A model generated the notes under the pieces. That model was given only the letters and a program-made list of their open reading frames with translations, was not told the origin of the DNA and did not search any database. From Lunularia cruciata (Eukaryota; Streptophyta; Marchantiopsida; Lunulariales; Lunulariaceae): 64,000 bases of DNA. This document shows positions 22,605-33,758 of this stretch, piece after piece. Location of the stretch: NCBI GenBank assembly GCA_948567375.1, contig OX419761.1, positions 26,228,501-26,292,500 on the forward strand. The letters run 5' to 3'. How positions within the stretch are numbered: position 1 is the stretch's first letter; the number at the start of each line of letters is the position of its first letter. A program made the position numbers and the translations under genes.

Positions 22605-23909
22605 TTACACATTACTTTTGATATATCATTTCAGTTTTGGCTCTTTGATGATACATGCACTCCTTTATGCAGATGATGTAGTGCTTCTCTCCACAAATCC
22701 ACAGAGTTTACAGAAGCTGTTGGATTCTCTACTTTGCTTTTGCAATCAAACAAAGATGGAGGTGAACCTTGACAAGTCCAAGGTCATTGTGGTGGGTTCT
22801 AAAGGTGTCACACCTTTCTTTTTTGATGGACAGCAATTGGAGCAGGTTTCTTCTTACAAGTACTTGGGCCTTGAGTTTTCTCATGACTATAGTTGGTCTA
22901 CTTGTGTGAAGATGAGAATCAATGCAGGCTTTAGAGCTTTGTATTCACTCATGAATCCCTCTAGACTTGCTCACCTCACCACATGGGAGTTGAAGAAGGT
23001 GCTGTTCAGATCTCTTGTGCAGCCGGTGGTTCTCTATGGTGCTCAGATTTGGGGTCCAGGTACTAAGAAGACATGGTGGCAAAAGGTGGAGAAAGTTCAG
23101 AAATTGTTTTTGTGTGATGAACTTGGGGTGAGGACTCAAACTCCTTATGTATTCCTGCTTGCTGAAACAGGATTTTTACCTCTTGAGGCTGAAGCTTTGT
23201 TTTTAGCTATCACATATGCCACTAAGGTGAGGTCCATGGAGCATGAGAGACTTCCCTACCAAGCTTTTTGTGCCACTCTATCTGTCGGTTGGTATACAGA
23301 TCTGATTGCATGGGCCACAAGGTGGAATGTTTCTGAGCGACATTGGAGATTGGAGCCTATTGCACTTCGAGAGGTGATCAAGGAGCAGTTTTTACTTCGC
23401 TTATGGCAGCAACCCGGTACCAAGATGGTGTTCTATCAGCAGTTTGTAAATCCTATGTTGGTATATTGTGAGCAAGATTATCTCTTGGCTAGGATTTCTA
23501 CTTCATTGAGACATGTTATCGCTCAATATAGAACTAGTTCTCATAGACTAGAAGTAGAACAAGGACGTTGGCAGCAGATAGAGCACTCCATGCGACTTTG
23601 CAAATTGTGTATTATGAGCAAAGTTGAGGATGAGCATCATGTGTTTGTTGATTGCCCTTGTTACATGCAGATTAGAGTTAGACATCAGATTACTTACAGT
23701 GACTCCTCAACTCTCTTACAGGTTGAAGCTTTAGCATTAGGGAAGTACATGACAGAAGTTACTTTACATCGGACCAATTTGTTACAAATTGGTCCAATGC
23801 CCTAGGCCCTTGCCTAGGCTCACATTTCATGTGTTTTGTATTGTGTTTCCAGCCTTTTGACTCTTTGGGTCTTTCGGGCTTTATATTTCATTGTTTCATT
23901 GTTTCATTG
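22605..23909 (+). mobile_element. Nested LINE-A insertion 1 (5'-truncated, in A1)
   Basis: About 30 bp of unplaced sequence (22605-22635) precedes RT codons from GSLMIHALLYADD. ORF2 is then open to its natural stop at 23803-23805, followed by the 3'UTR and three TTTCATTG units. Host ORF2 continues at TGGGATGATG immediately after the tail. The open frame 22558-23805 keeps YADD and the C-terminal LCKLC...HH...C motif. Confidence 0.85.
23773..23818 (+). promoter_or_regulatory. Tandem hairpins at the 3' end of ORF2
   Basis: Hairpin 1 is ACCAATTTG-TTA-CAAATTGGT with flanking pairs and one mismatch in this copy. Hairpin 2 is CCTAGGC-CCTT-GCCTAGG at 23801-23818, and the ORF2 stop codon TAG lies in its first arm. 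They may be the RNA structure recognised by the RT. Confidence 0.6.
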
Positions 23910-26900
23910 TGGGATGATGCTGATCTGATCAATCTTGTGGAGACATGGGAACATGAAGGAAACACCATTCAAGACATTGAAGGATTCACTCTTGTTGGTT
24001 CAACCTGGAACAAGCGGACACAACACAAAGGAAGGGGCTTTGGAGGTATTGCTACTTACGTCAGATTTGGCTTTGAGAAATCAATCTCTTTGATAGGTCA
24101 AGATTCAAGTGGACAATACCAATGGCTGAGGATTGGAGGAGTTGCCACACCTTGCTTCATTGCTGTTTGTTACTTTGCCCCGTTGACATCACCAATCTAT
24201 TCAAGTGGACTTCTCAACACCATGCAGCCTTTCCATTCCTTGACGAAGGATGTGTTAGAGTTTCAAAGTAAAGGTGCAGTCCTTGTTCTTGGTGATTTCA
24301 ATGCTAGGATCCAAGCCTCTCAAATCCCTGACTTGAGCGACCTTGAGAATGATCCTTTCCACAGCTTGATAGACCATTCTAGTGCTTGGTCACGCTCTTC
24401 CAAAGATCCTATGTCCAATTCCATGAGTGAGTACTTTTTGAGCTTTGGTGCCAATTGTAGCTTGAAGATCTTGAATGGCCTTTCTCAATTTCCAAAAACT
24501 TGTAAAAGCACATGCTTTGCTTCAGGTGGATCAAGCACCATAGATTATATGCTCACTTCAGCTAATGATATCCATCTTGTCTCAGATTTTGCTATTTTAG
24601 ATCCTCAACCAGAATCAGACCATGCACCTCTATCTTGTACCATCCTTTTTCCTTGCCTCAATAGAACCACATTACCTATAGACCATGCTTTTAGAGGCAA
24701 ACTTCGTCTAGATTTTCACAAGAGAGACTTGTACCAACAAGCCATCCAAGAGAAATTGAGTTCTATGGAGTGGAGTTCTGATTTTCAACAACGTAGTGAT
24801 CAATTGATTGAACTTCTTCAATCTACATCAACTTCTTTTTTTCCAAGAGGCTCCCACAGGAAGAGACTCGGTCTCCCTTGCAATAGGTGGTATGATGCTG
24901 ATTGCAAAATGGCAAGGATCAAAGCTATGGATAGATCTCTTGGTCAGATTGCACAAAATCAAGCCTTTGTTTCATACAGAAAGTTGGTGAAGTGCAAAAA
25001 GCGGGCATTTCTGAGACTCAAAGGAGTTGAGTTGAGCACTGAACTGAGGAGCAATCCCAAGGCTTTCTGGAAGAAGGTAACCATCAGATCTCCATCTCCA
25101 TCGCTGGACCTGAATGAGCTTTGTGACTATGTGAAGGATTTGTACTTTTTCCCAAATGCTCCAAGCATGGCACCTTGCCTTGGATCTACTCTCACCATCT
25201 CTGAAGCTGATGTCAAATACCAATTGAAGAAGTTGGCCAATGGTAAGGCTGAAGACCTTGATGGACTATGTGTTGAACTTCTGAAGTGGGGCAGTAGCCA
25301 GCTGATTTCAGTACTCACTTCTCATTTGAATGAGGCAATCAAGTGTGGCTTTCCGGATAGATGGTGCTTCAAGAAGGTAGTTCCTGTTCACAAGTCTGGC
25401 CAGAGAGATGTTGTCACCAATTAGAGTACCATACTTGTTGGTAGTGTCTTTGCCAAGTTGTATGGTCGAATTTTGGAGTCAAGGTTGAGCACTTGGGCTG
25501 AAAAGCACAAAATTCGAGCTAAGTGCCAAGTTGGTTTCAGATCAGGCTTTAGTACTTTGGACCACCTATTAGTACTTCATGTTTTGTGGTGGAAATCCAA
25601 GGGTGTTGGGAGAGCTCTCTATGTTGCCTTTATTGATTTCAGGAAGGCCTTTGATAAGGTGCTCAGGAAATCTCTAAGTGAGAGACTCATTGAAGTGGGT
25701 GTTTCAGCTGATCTGATTGGTGCTATCTCAAGACTCTATGAGAAAGTGATTGTGAAACTTTCATCTTTGAGCTCTCAAGATGTCCTTAGCACAATGGGTG
25801 TGATCCAAGGCTGCTCTCTATCTCCAACTCTGTTCGGAATCTTCATCGATGATCTAGAGAGTCTACTCATGGAAGCTGGAGCTACAGGTGTACAGGTTGG
25901 CTCTTTGATGATACATGCACTCCTTTATGCAGACGATGTAGTGCTTCTCTCCACAAATCCACAAAGTTTACAGAAGCTGTTGGATTCTCTACTTTGCTTT
26001 TGCAATCAAACAAAGATGGAAGTGAACCTTGACAAGTCCAAGGTCATTGTGGTGGGTTCTAAAGGTGTCACACCTTTCTTTTTTGATGGACAGCAATTGG
26101 AGCAGGTTTCTTCTTACAAGTACTTGGGCCTTGAGTTTTCTCATGACTATAGTTGGTCCACTTGTGTGAAGATGAGAATCAATGCAGGCTTTAGAGCTTT
26201 GTATTCACTCATGAACCGCTCTAGACTTGCCCACCTTACCACATGGGAGTTGAAGAAGGTGCTGTTCAGATCTCTTGTGCAGCCGGTGGTTCTCTATGGT
26301 GCTCAGATTTGGGGTCCAGGTACTAAGAAGACATGGTGGCAAAAGGTGGAGAAAGTTCAGAAATTGTTTTTGTGTGATGAACTTGGGGTGAGGACTCAAA
26401 CTCCTTATGTATTGCTGCTTGCTGAAACCGGGTTTTTGCCACTTGAGACTGAAGCTTTGTTTTTAGCTATCACATATGCCACTAAGGTGAGGTCCATGGA
26501 GCATGAGAGACTTCTCTACCAAGCTTTTTGTGCCACTCTATCTGTCGGTTGGTATACAGATCTGATTGCATGGGCCACAAGGTGGAATGTTTGTGAGCGA
26601 CATTGGAGGTTTAGGGTTTAGAGCCTATTGCACTACGAGAAGTGATCATGGAGCAGTTCTTACTTCGCTTATGGCAGCAGCCCGGTACCAAGATGGTGTT
26701 CTATGAGCAGTTTGTAAATCCTATGTTGGTGTATTGTGAGCAAGATTATCTCTTGGCTAGGATTTCTACTTCACTTAGACATGTTATTGCTCAGTATAGA
26801 ACTAGTTCTCATAGACTAGAAGTAGAACAAGGACGTTGGGAGTAGATAGAGTACTCCATGCGACTTTGCAAATTGTATATTATGAGCAAAGTTGAGGATG

Positions 26901-26964
26901 AGCATCATGTGTTGATTGTTTGCCCTTGTTACATGCAGATTAGAGTTAGACATCAGATTACTTG

Positions 26965-29900
26965 TGTGGGATAATGCTGATCTGATCAATCTTGTGGAGA
27001 CATGGGAACATGAAGGAAACACCATTCAAGACATTGAAGGTTTCATTCTTGTTGGTTCAACTTGGAACAAGCGGAGGCAACACAGAGGAAGGGGCTTTGG
27101 AGGTATTGCAACTTACGTCAGATTTGGCTTTGAAAAGTCAGTCTCTTTGATAGGTCAAGACTCAAGTGGACAATACCAATGGCTGAGGATTGGAGGAGTT
27201 GCTACACCTTGCTTCCTTGCTGTTTGTTACTTTGCCCCATTGACATCACCAATCTATTCAAGCGGATCTCTCAACACCATGCATCCTTTCCACTCCTTGA
27301 CAAAGGATGTGTTGGAATTTCAAAGTAAAGGTGCAGTATTTATCCTTGGTGATTTCAATGCTAAGATCCAAACCTCTCAGATTCCTGAGTTTAGTGACCG
27401 TGAGAATGACCCTTTCCATAGCTTGATAGATCATTCTAGTGCTTGGTCCCGCTCTTCCAAAGACCTCATATCCAACTCCATGAGTGAGCACTTTTTGAGC
27501 TTTGGTACCAATTGTAGCTTGAAGATCTTGAATGGCCTTTCTCAATTTCCAGAAACTTGTAAGAGCACATGCTTTGCTTCAGGTGGATCCAGCACTATAG
27601 ATTATATGCTCACCTCACCCAGTGATATACACATTGTCTCAGATTTTGTTGTTTTAGATCCTCAACCTGAATCTGACCATGCACCTTTATCTTGTGTCAT
27701 CCTTCTTTCTTGCCTCAATAGAACCACATTACCTATTGATCATGCCTTTAGAGGGAAACTCCGTCTTGATTTTCACAAGCGAGATTTGTACCAACAAGCT
27801 ATCCATGAGAAATTGAGCTCTATGGAGTGGAGTTCTGATTTTCAACAATGCAGTGACCAGTTGGTTGAACTTCTTCAATCTACATCAACAACTCTATTTC
27901 CACGAGGTTCTCACAGGAAGAGACTTGGTCTCCCTTGCAATAGGTGGTTTGATGCTGATTGTAAAATTGCAAGGATGAAAGCTATGGATCAGATTGCACA
28001 AAATCAGACTTTTGTCACTTATAGAAAGTTGGTGAAGTGCAAGAAGCGAGCGTTCTTGAGACTCAAGGGGGTTGAGTTGAGCAATGAATTGAGGAGCAAT
28101 CCCAAGGCTTTTTGGCAGAAAGTAACCATCAGATCTCCATCTCCATCGCTAGACCCGAACGAGCTTTGTGAATATGTGAAGGATCTGTATTTTTTCCCTG
28201 ATGCTCCAAGCATGGCACCTTGCCTTGGATCTGCTCTCACCATCTCTGAAGCTGATGTCCACTACCAATTGAAGAAGTTGGCCAATGGTAAGGCTGAAGA
28301 CCTTGATGGACTATGTGTTGAACTACTTAAGTGGGGTGGTAGCCATCTGATTTCAGTACTCACTTCTCTCTTGAATGAGGCCATCAGGTGTGGTTTTCCT
28401 GATAGATGGTGCTTCAAGAAGGTTGTTCCTATTCACAAGTCTGGTCAGAGAGATATTGTCACCAATTACCGTACCATTCTAGTGGGTAGTATCTTTGCCA
28501 AGTTGTACGGTCGAATTTTGGAGACTGGGTTGAGTACTTGGGCTGAAAAGTACAGAATTCGAGCTAAGTGCCAAGCGGGTTTCAGATCAGGCTTTAGTAC
28601 CTTGGATCATCTATTGGTACTCCATGTTTTGTGGTGGAAATCTAAAGGTGTTGGGAGAGCTCTCTATGTTGCATTTATTGATTTCAGGAAGGCCTTTGAT
28701 AAGGTGCTTAGGAAATCATTAAGTGAGAGACTCATGGAAGTTGGTGTTTCAGCCGATCTGATTGGTGCTATCTCTAGACTCTATGAGAAGGTGGTTGTGA
28801 AACTTTCATCTTTGAGCTCTCAAGATGTCCTTAGCACAATGGGTGTGATTCAAGGTTGCTCTCTATCCCCAACATTGTTTGGAATCTTCATCGATGATCT
28901 AGAGAGGGTGCTCATGGAAGCTGGAGCTACAGGTGTACAAGTTGGCTCTTTGATGATACATGCACTACTGTATGCGGATGATGTAGTGCTCCTCTCACCC
29001 AATCCACAAAGTTTACAGAAGTTGTTGGATTCTCTTCTCTTGTTTTGCAATCAAACAAAGATGGAGGTGAACCTTGACAAGTCCAAGGTGATGGTGGTGG
29101 GTTCTAAAGGTGTCACACCTTTCTTTTTCGACGGACAGCAATTGGAGCAGGTTTCTTCTTACAAGTACTTGGGCCTTGAGTTTTCTCATGACTATAGTTG
29201 GTCTACTTGTGTGAAGATGAGAATCAATGCAGGCTTTAGAGCTTTGTATTCACTCATGAATCGCTCTAGACTTGCTCACCTTGCCACATGGGAGTTGAAG
29301 AAGGTGCTGTTCAGATCTCTTGTGCAGCCGGTGGTTCTCTATGGTGCTCAGATTTGGGGTCCAGGTACTAAGAAGACATGGTGGCAAAAGGTGGAGAAAG
29401 TTCAGAAATTGTTTTTGTGTGATGAACTTGGGGTGAGGACTCAAACTCCTTATGTATTGCTGCTTGCTGAAACCGGGTTTTTGCCTCTTGAGGCTGAAGC
29501 TTTGTTTTTAGTATCACATATGCCACTAAGGTGAGGTCCATGGAGCATGAGAGACTTCCCTACCAAGCTTTTTGTGCCACTCTATCTGTCGGTTGGTATA
29601 CAGATCTGGTTGCATGGGCCACCAGGTGGAATGTTTGTGAGCGACATTGGAAGTTGGAGCCTATTGCACTACGAAAAGTGATCAAGGAGCAGTTTTTACT
29701 TCACTTATGGCAGCAACCCAGTACCAAGATGGTGTTCTATCAGCAGTTTGTAAATCCTATGTTGGTGTATTGTGAGCAAGATTATCTCTTGGCTAGGATT
29801 TCTACTTCACTTAGACATGTTATCGCTCAATATAGAACTAGTTCTCATAGACTAGAAGTAGAACAAGGACGTTGGCAGCAGATAGAGCACTCCATGCGAC

Positions 29901-30209
29901 TTTGCAAATTGTGTATTATGAGCAAAGTTGAGGATGAGCATCATGTGTTGATTGTTTGCCCTTGTTACATGCAGATTAGAGTTAGACATCAGATTACTTG
30001 TAGTGATTTCTCAACTCTCTTACAAGTTGAAGCTTTAGCGTTAGGGAAGTACATGACCGAGGTTAGTTTACATCGGACCAATTTGTTACAGATTGGTCAG
30101 ATGCCCTAGGCCCTTGCCTAGGCTCACATTTCATGTGTTTTGTATTGTGTTTCTAGCCTTTTGACTCTTTGGGTCTTTCAGGCTTTATATTTCATTGTTT
30201 CATTGTTTC
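26965..30209 (+). mobile_element. Nested LINE-B insertion 2 (nearly complete ORF2, in A1)
   Basis: The insertion starts at TGTGGGATAATG, so only about the first 26 ORF2 codons and everything upstream are missing. It ends with 3'UTR and TTTCATTG units, and is flanked by the 8-bp duplication ATTACTTG. Subfamily B signatures are DVHYQLKK, EAIRCGF, LLLFCNQ and LERVLMEAG. Few lesions mark it as young. Confidence 0.88.
26967..30109 (+). pseudogene. LINE-B ORF2, one frameshift (endonuclease, RT, Cys/His end)
   Basis: This is the longest open frame of the window; it reads on from host sequence at 26916 and stays open to 29534. The endonuclease has LVETWE, LGDFN and ESDHAPL but lacks its first strand with the catalytic Asn of WNxHG. 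The RT carries AFIDFRKAFDKV (near 28670), GVIQGCSLSPTLF (near 28845) and YADD (28971-28982). After that come YKYLGLEFSHDYSW and VLYGAQIWG. A one-base deletion at about 29511 (TTTTTAGTATC for TTTTTAGCTATC) shifts the frame. The rest, with LCKLC...HH...C, is in 29531-30109. Apart from this shift and the 5' truncation it looks functional. Confidence 0.88.
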
Positions 30210-30427
30210 ATTACTTGTAGTGATTTCTCAACTCTCTTACAGGTTGAAGCTTTAGCGTTAGGGAAGTACATGACAGAGGTTAGTTTACATCGGACCAATT
30301 TGTTACAGATTGGTCAGATGCCCTAGGCCCTTGCCTAGGCTCACATTTCATGTGTTTTGTATTGTGTTTCCAGCCTTTTCACTCTTTGGGTCTTTCGGGC
30401 TTTATATTTCATTGTTCATTGTTCATT

Positions 30428-30528
30428 GTGTTTCCAACCTTTTGACTCTTTGGGTCTTTTGGGCTTTATATTTTATTGTTTCACTGTTTCACTACTTTGT
30501 TTAAAATCAGAACTCCACTCCAAGTTGG
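30428..30528. mobile_element. Tiny LINE fragments at a junction
   Basis: 30428-30500 repeats the LINE 3'UTR (TGTTTCCAACC...TTTATTGTTTCACTG). About 25 bp of inverted ORF2 (AAAATCAGAACTCCACTCCA, as at 36022) follows. The next 5'UTR then begins. Confidence 0.7.
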
Positions 30529-32168
30529 AAAGGAGAAGAGAGGAGATTTTCGAAACTTTGAGAGAGAGATTTTCCCAAAAATTCAAATAGTCATACCTCA
30601 GCACTTGCTCATCCAAACCTTGTGATTTTGGTTTTGTTTGAAGCGCCTTGCCATGAGCTTTCAATGGACACCAAGATGCACCATTGTGAGTTTTGTGGCT
30701 AAAGTTATGGGTGCTTGAATTTTTTGACAGAGGTTCAATAATTGAGAGTTTGTTTCTTCATCATCAAAAGCCCAAATGGAATGATTTTTGTGGCAATGGA
30801 TACGCCTTGAAGAGCTCTTTCTATTGATATCAAGCATGCTGAAATTCCATATCTGTAAAAAAAGTTACTAGGATTCGAATTTTGTCATCTTTGGCAGATT
30901 TTAGGGTTTGAACTATAAATTTGAATGACTGTATCTCTGCCAATACTAGGGAAAATGGAGTGATTGGTGTCTCATTAGAAGCGCTATGCTGAGAGCTTTC
31001 TTTCAAGATAAAGTTTGTCCAGTTTTGAGCAGTACAGAGGGAGATCTGGTTTTTTCAATTCTGAGGAAGTTTTGAGTAGTCCTTGTTATTGTGCAAGAAT
31101 TGGTAAGGCTATTGCTATGTGGTCACTAGTGCAAATCCAGTGAAAATTGTTGCATCGGAATTTGTGAGTTACAAGCTTTCTTTCAAAGCCAAGCTCGAAG
31201 CACATGGAAGTCTGAGCAAGCAGTGGTGGTAATTCTAATTCTGTCACATCTTGTGCATCTTGGTGTTTGGAGTACCAAATTTGCAGTACCAAATTTGCAG
31301 TGCTAGTTCTCCTCACTCACATATCCAATCTAGGTGATTCTTGTGTCATAAGAACCACATGGTCATAGGCTTTCTATTGAGTCTATATTTGAAAAATTTG
31401 GATATCCAACGCAAATAATATGACCATTTGTTTCACTATAACACTTGCAAGTACTTGGTGTCAAAATCTGCACATGCGAAATAGGACTACTCTATATTTA
31501 TAGTTCCAAATCAAGTTGTTTTTGTGGCAATAGAACTAGCATTGTGCAAGGTTTCTAATGAGGTCTGATTTGTAGAACGTGGAGGTCAGATAAGGAAGTT
31601 GTGACAATTTGAAATCTGTGACTCTTTGGACATCATAACATTGTGAAGTGCAAATTCAAGTTATTGTATCTTTGTACTCAATGATCCAAATGAAATGATC
31701 TTTGTGTATTTAGAATCAGCTCCCTCAGACCTTTAGACTGAAAATTGATTGCCAAAGGTCACGTCATAGATTAGAAGCTCTAGGTACTTCAAATTTTGTA
31801 GCCTTTGGTATCTCTATGCACTGCAGATTTGAAAGATAGTATCTTTGCACTCACATATTCAAATGAGGTAATTCTTATCTCATTAGAATCATCTTCTAAA
31901 GGTCCTTACTTCAACACCAGCCAAGTAGTGCTTACAATTGTAAAATAGTAGTACTGTCTACTTGAAAATCCTAAAGTTTTGGTGTTGAAAGTAAAACTTC
32001 CAGATTGACTGTGAGTGATAAGTGATTGTCACAATAGAGGAGTCCAAGATGGTGAAACACATTGCTGATATAGCCATGAAGCAACAACAATTAGCTGAAA
32101 TGTAAAGGAAAGCAAATGATTTCCACAAGCACCTTAGAAGCTTCATGGCACCTTTGTCCCAGTGCATG
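30529..32168 (+). mobile_element. LINE-B 5'UTR and beginning of ORF1
   Basis: The B-type 5'UTR runs 30529-32030 with the 180-bp box pattern and a telo-box at 30899. ORF1 would start at 32031, but the ATG has become ATA (CACAATAGAGG). A TAA interrupts MYRK near 32104, and the sequence ends at PLSQCM near 32168, where a LINE-A 5' end begins. Non-functional. Confidence 0.85.
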
Positions 32169-33470
32169 AAACCAGTGGAGTTTCGAAAGTTTGAGAGGAG
32201 AGGAGTCCTAAAAGTTTGAGAAACCATATCTCCCTAGATACATGTCCAAAAGTTGCCTTTTTGGTCTTGTTTGAAGCACCTTGCCACGAGCTTTCTCTAG
32301 CCACCAAGATTGCATCATTTTGAGCTTTGTGCCAAACGTTATGAGTGATTGAAATTTCTTACACACAAGCCACACTTGAGAGTTCAAATCTTCATCACAT
32401 GGTCTCTAAATGGAATGATTTTTCTGGCATCTGAAGCGCCTTTGGAAGCTCTTTCAATTGATACCAGGCGTGTGCAGAGCACATACACACACAAAATTTA
32501 TGAAGATTCAAATTCTGCCATCTCTTGGAGATTTGAGGGTTTGAGCTCAATTTTCAACACCTTGTAACTTTTTGGTTCCATGTCCAAATCTTTCAATCTT
32601 GGCCTCATTGGCAACACCTGTAAAAAAGCTTTCTTTTGAGTACCTGCATGTTGAAGTTGGAGTTCTGTGGAACAAGTTTCGAATTTCAACAATCTGTGAT
32701 CTTGTGCGGTTGGTGGTGCTCAAATTTGCAACTTTCAGAGGCTAGAACTTTGGACTCTCATCTTCAAATGAGGTGATATTAGTCTTATTAGAAGCATCTT
32801 GTCAAGAGCTATTGATTGAAATTGTTTTCATAGAATTTAAAGCTATGTGCTTGAAGTTATGATCATTTGAATTCTGTAACTCAATGAGGTTTAGAACTTT
32901 ACCATAGATAACTCTATAGGCCATAACTCCATGTATATTAGCTCAAATGATTTCATTTCTAGTTCATTCGATAGAATTTCTCAAGAGCTTTTGATTGAGT
33001 TGTCACTTGTAGATTTTGGAGTACTGTAGTCAAGGTTGTGAATTTTTGAAATCTGTAGGATTTCAAAATTTTCATGCATGAAAAGTTTAAATTCAAAAGT
33101 TTGTAACTTTTGATTTACAAGTCCAAAGGAGTAGATTTTTGGTTCATGAGAAAAAGTAATTGCAGAGCTATTGGTGTTCACAGAGCCTGAGTGGACCAGA
33201 GGATACAAGCTCATAGTATCTATTTACAGCTTTTAGAATGGAAGCTTCCAAGATGATGCAAGACATTGCTGAGATAGATTCAAAACAGCAACAGCTTGCT
33301 GAAATGTATAGAAAAGCAAATGACTTCCACAAGGAACTCAAGAGCTTTTTTACCCCCATGTCTCAATGCATGAACACTCTTATGGTAGATTTGCAAACCA
33401 TAAGAGCTAATGTCTTGATTGTGAAACAATCTCTCAATTCGATCACCATAGATATACAAGAACTCAAGAA
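32169..33470 (+). mobile_element. LINE-A 5'UTR and N-terminal half of ORF1
   Basis: The 5'UTR has boxes at 32245, 32405, 32583, 32763, 32942 and 33122. The telo-box is mutated (TTTGAGGGTTT at about 32527). ORF1 starts at 33238 and is open to IQELKK, where an inverted LINE 3' end with its tail repeats is inserted at about 33470. Only the coiled-coil part of ORF1 remains. Confidence 0.85.
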
Positions 33471-33653
33471 ATGAAATATAAAACCCGAAAGACCCAAAGA
33501 GTCAAAAGTCTAGAAACACAATACAAAACACATGAAATGTGAGCCTAGGCCCAAGCCTAAGGCATCTAACCAATCTGTAACAAATTGGCCCGATGTAAAC
33601 TAACCTCTGTCATGTACTTCCCTAACGCTAAAGCTTCAACCTGTAAGACAATT
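33470..33653 (-). mobile_element. LINE 3'-end fragment, inverted
   Basis: The minus strand holds the last ORF2 codons and 3'UTR. It abuts the tail of copy B1 in the same orientation, giving two 3' ends in tandem (33470-33653 and 33654 onward). Confidence 0.8.
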
Positions 33654-33758
33654 GAAACAATGAAATGAAACAATGAAATATAAAGCCCGAAAGACCCAAA
33701 GAGTCAAAAGGCTGGAAACACAATACAAAACACATGAAATGTGAGCCTAGGCAAGGGC

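Larger units (their letters stand above)
22527..26964 (+). pseudogene. ORF2 of copy A1 (endonuclease, RT, C-terminal region), interrupted
   Basis: ORF2 starts without an AUG at 22527 and breaks at 22604 for the nested insertion. It resumes at 23910 (WDDADLINLVETWE) and runs through the APE endonuclease motifs: GDFN near 24296 and ESDHAPL near 24615. The RT motifs are AFIDFRKAFDKV, GVIQGCSLSPTLF and YADD (25927). TAG at 25422-25424 is a damaging stop. Near 26608 a piece of telomere-like sequence replaces a few bases, and a TAG follows. Another stop is at 26841-26843. The last codons lie at 30210-30307 beyond the second insertion. The protein would nick DNA and copy element RNA by target-primed reverse transcription. 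Confidence 0.85.
20646..30427 (+). mobile_element. Copy A1: full-length LINE-A split by two nested LINE insertions
   Basis: Three segments read as one element: 20646-22604 (5'UTR, ORF1, start of ORF2), 23910-26964 (rest of ORF2) and 30210-30427 (end of ORF2, 3'UTR, tail). Together they make about 5.23 kb. The first insertion is 22605-23909. The second is 26965-30209 and is flanked by the 8-bp direct repeat ATTACTTG (26957-26964 and 30210-30217). A1 ends in a TTCATTG-type tail. It is the best template for the A subfamily. Confidence 0.85.

Noticed and set aside
23886-23909. Short regular repeats considered as a CRISPR array or satellite
   Set aside because: The repeats are TTTCATTG tail units directly adjacent to each other without spacers, always at the end of the LINE 3'UTR.
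23829-25424. 531-codon frame taken as an intact ORF2
   Set aside because: Its first 27 codons are read through the 3'UTR and tail of the nested insertion; the real ORF2 segment begins at 23910 and belongs to copy A1.
29250-29444. Recurring 64-codon minus-strand frame (MSPHPKFITQKQFLN...) also at 22945, 26205, 40246, 47240, 54679, 55731, 60106
   Set aside because: It lies antisense to the same ORF2 codons in every copy (around VLYGAQIWG to the TWWQKVEK helix) and has no signal of its own; it is a shadow of conserved ORF2.
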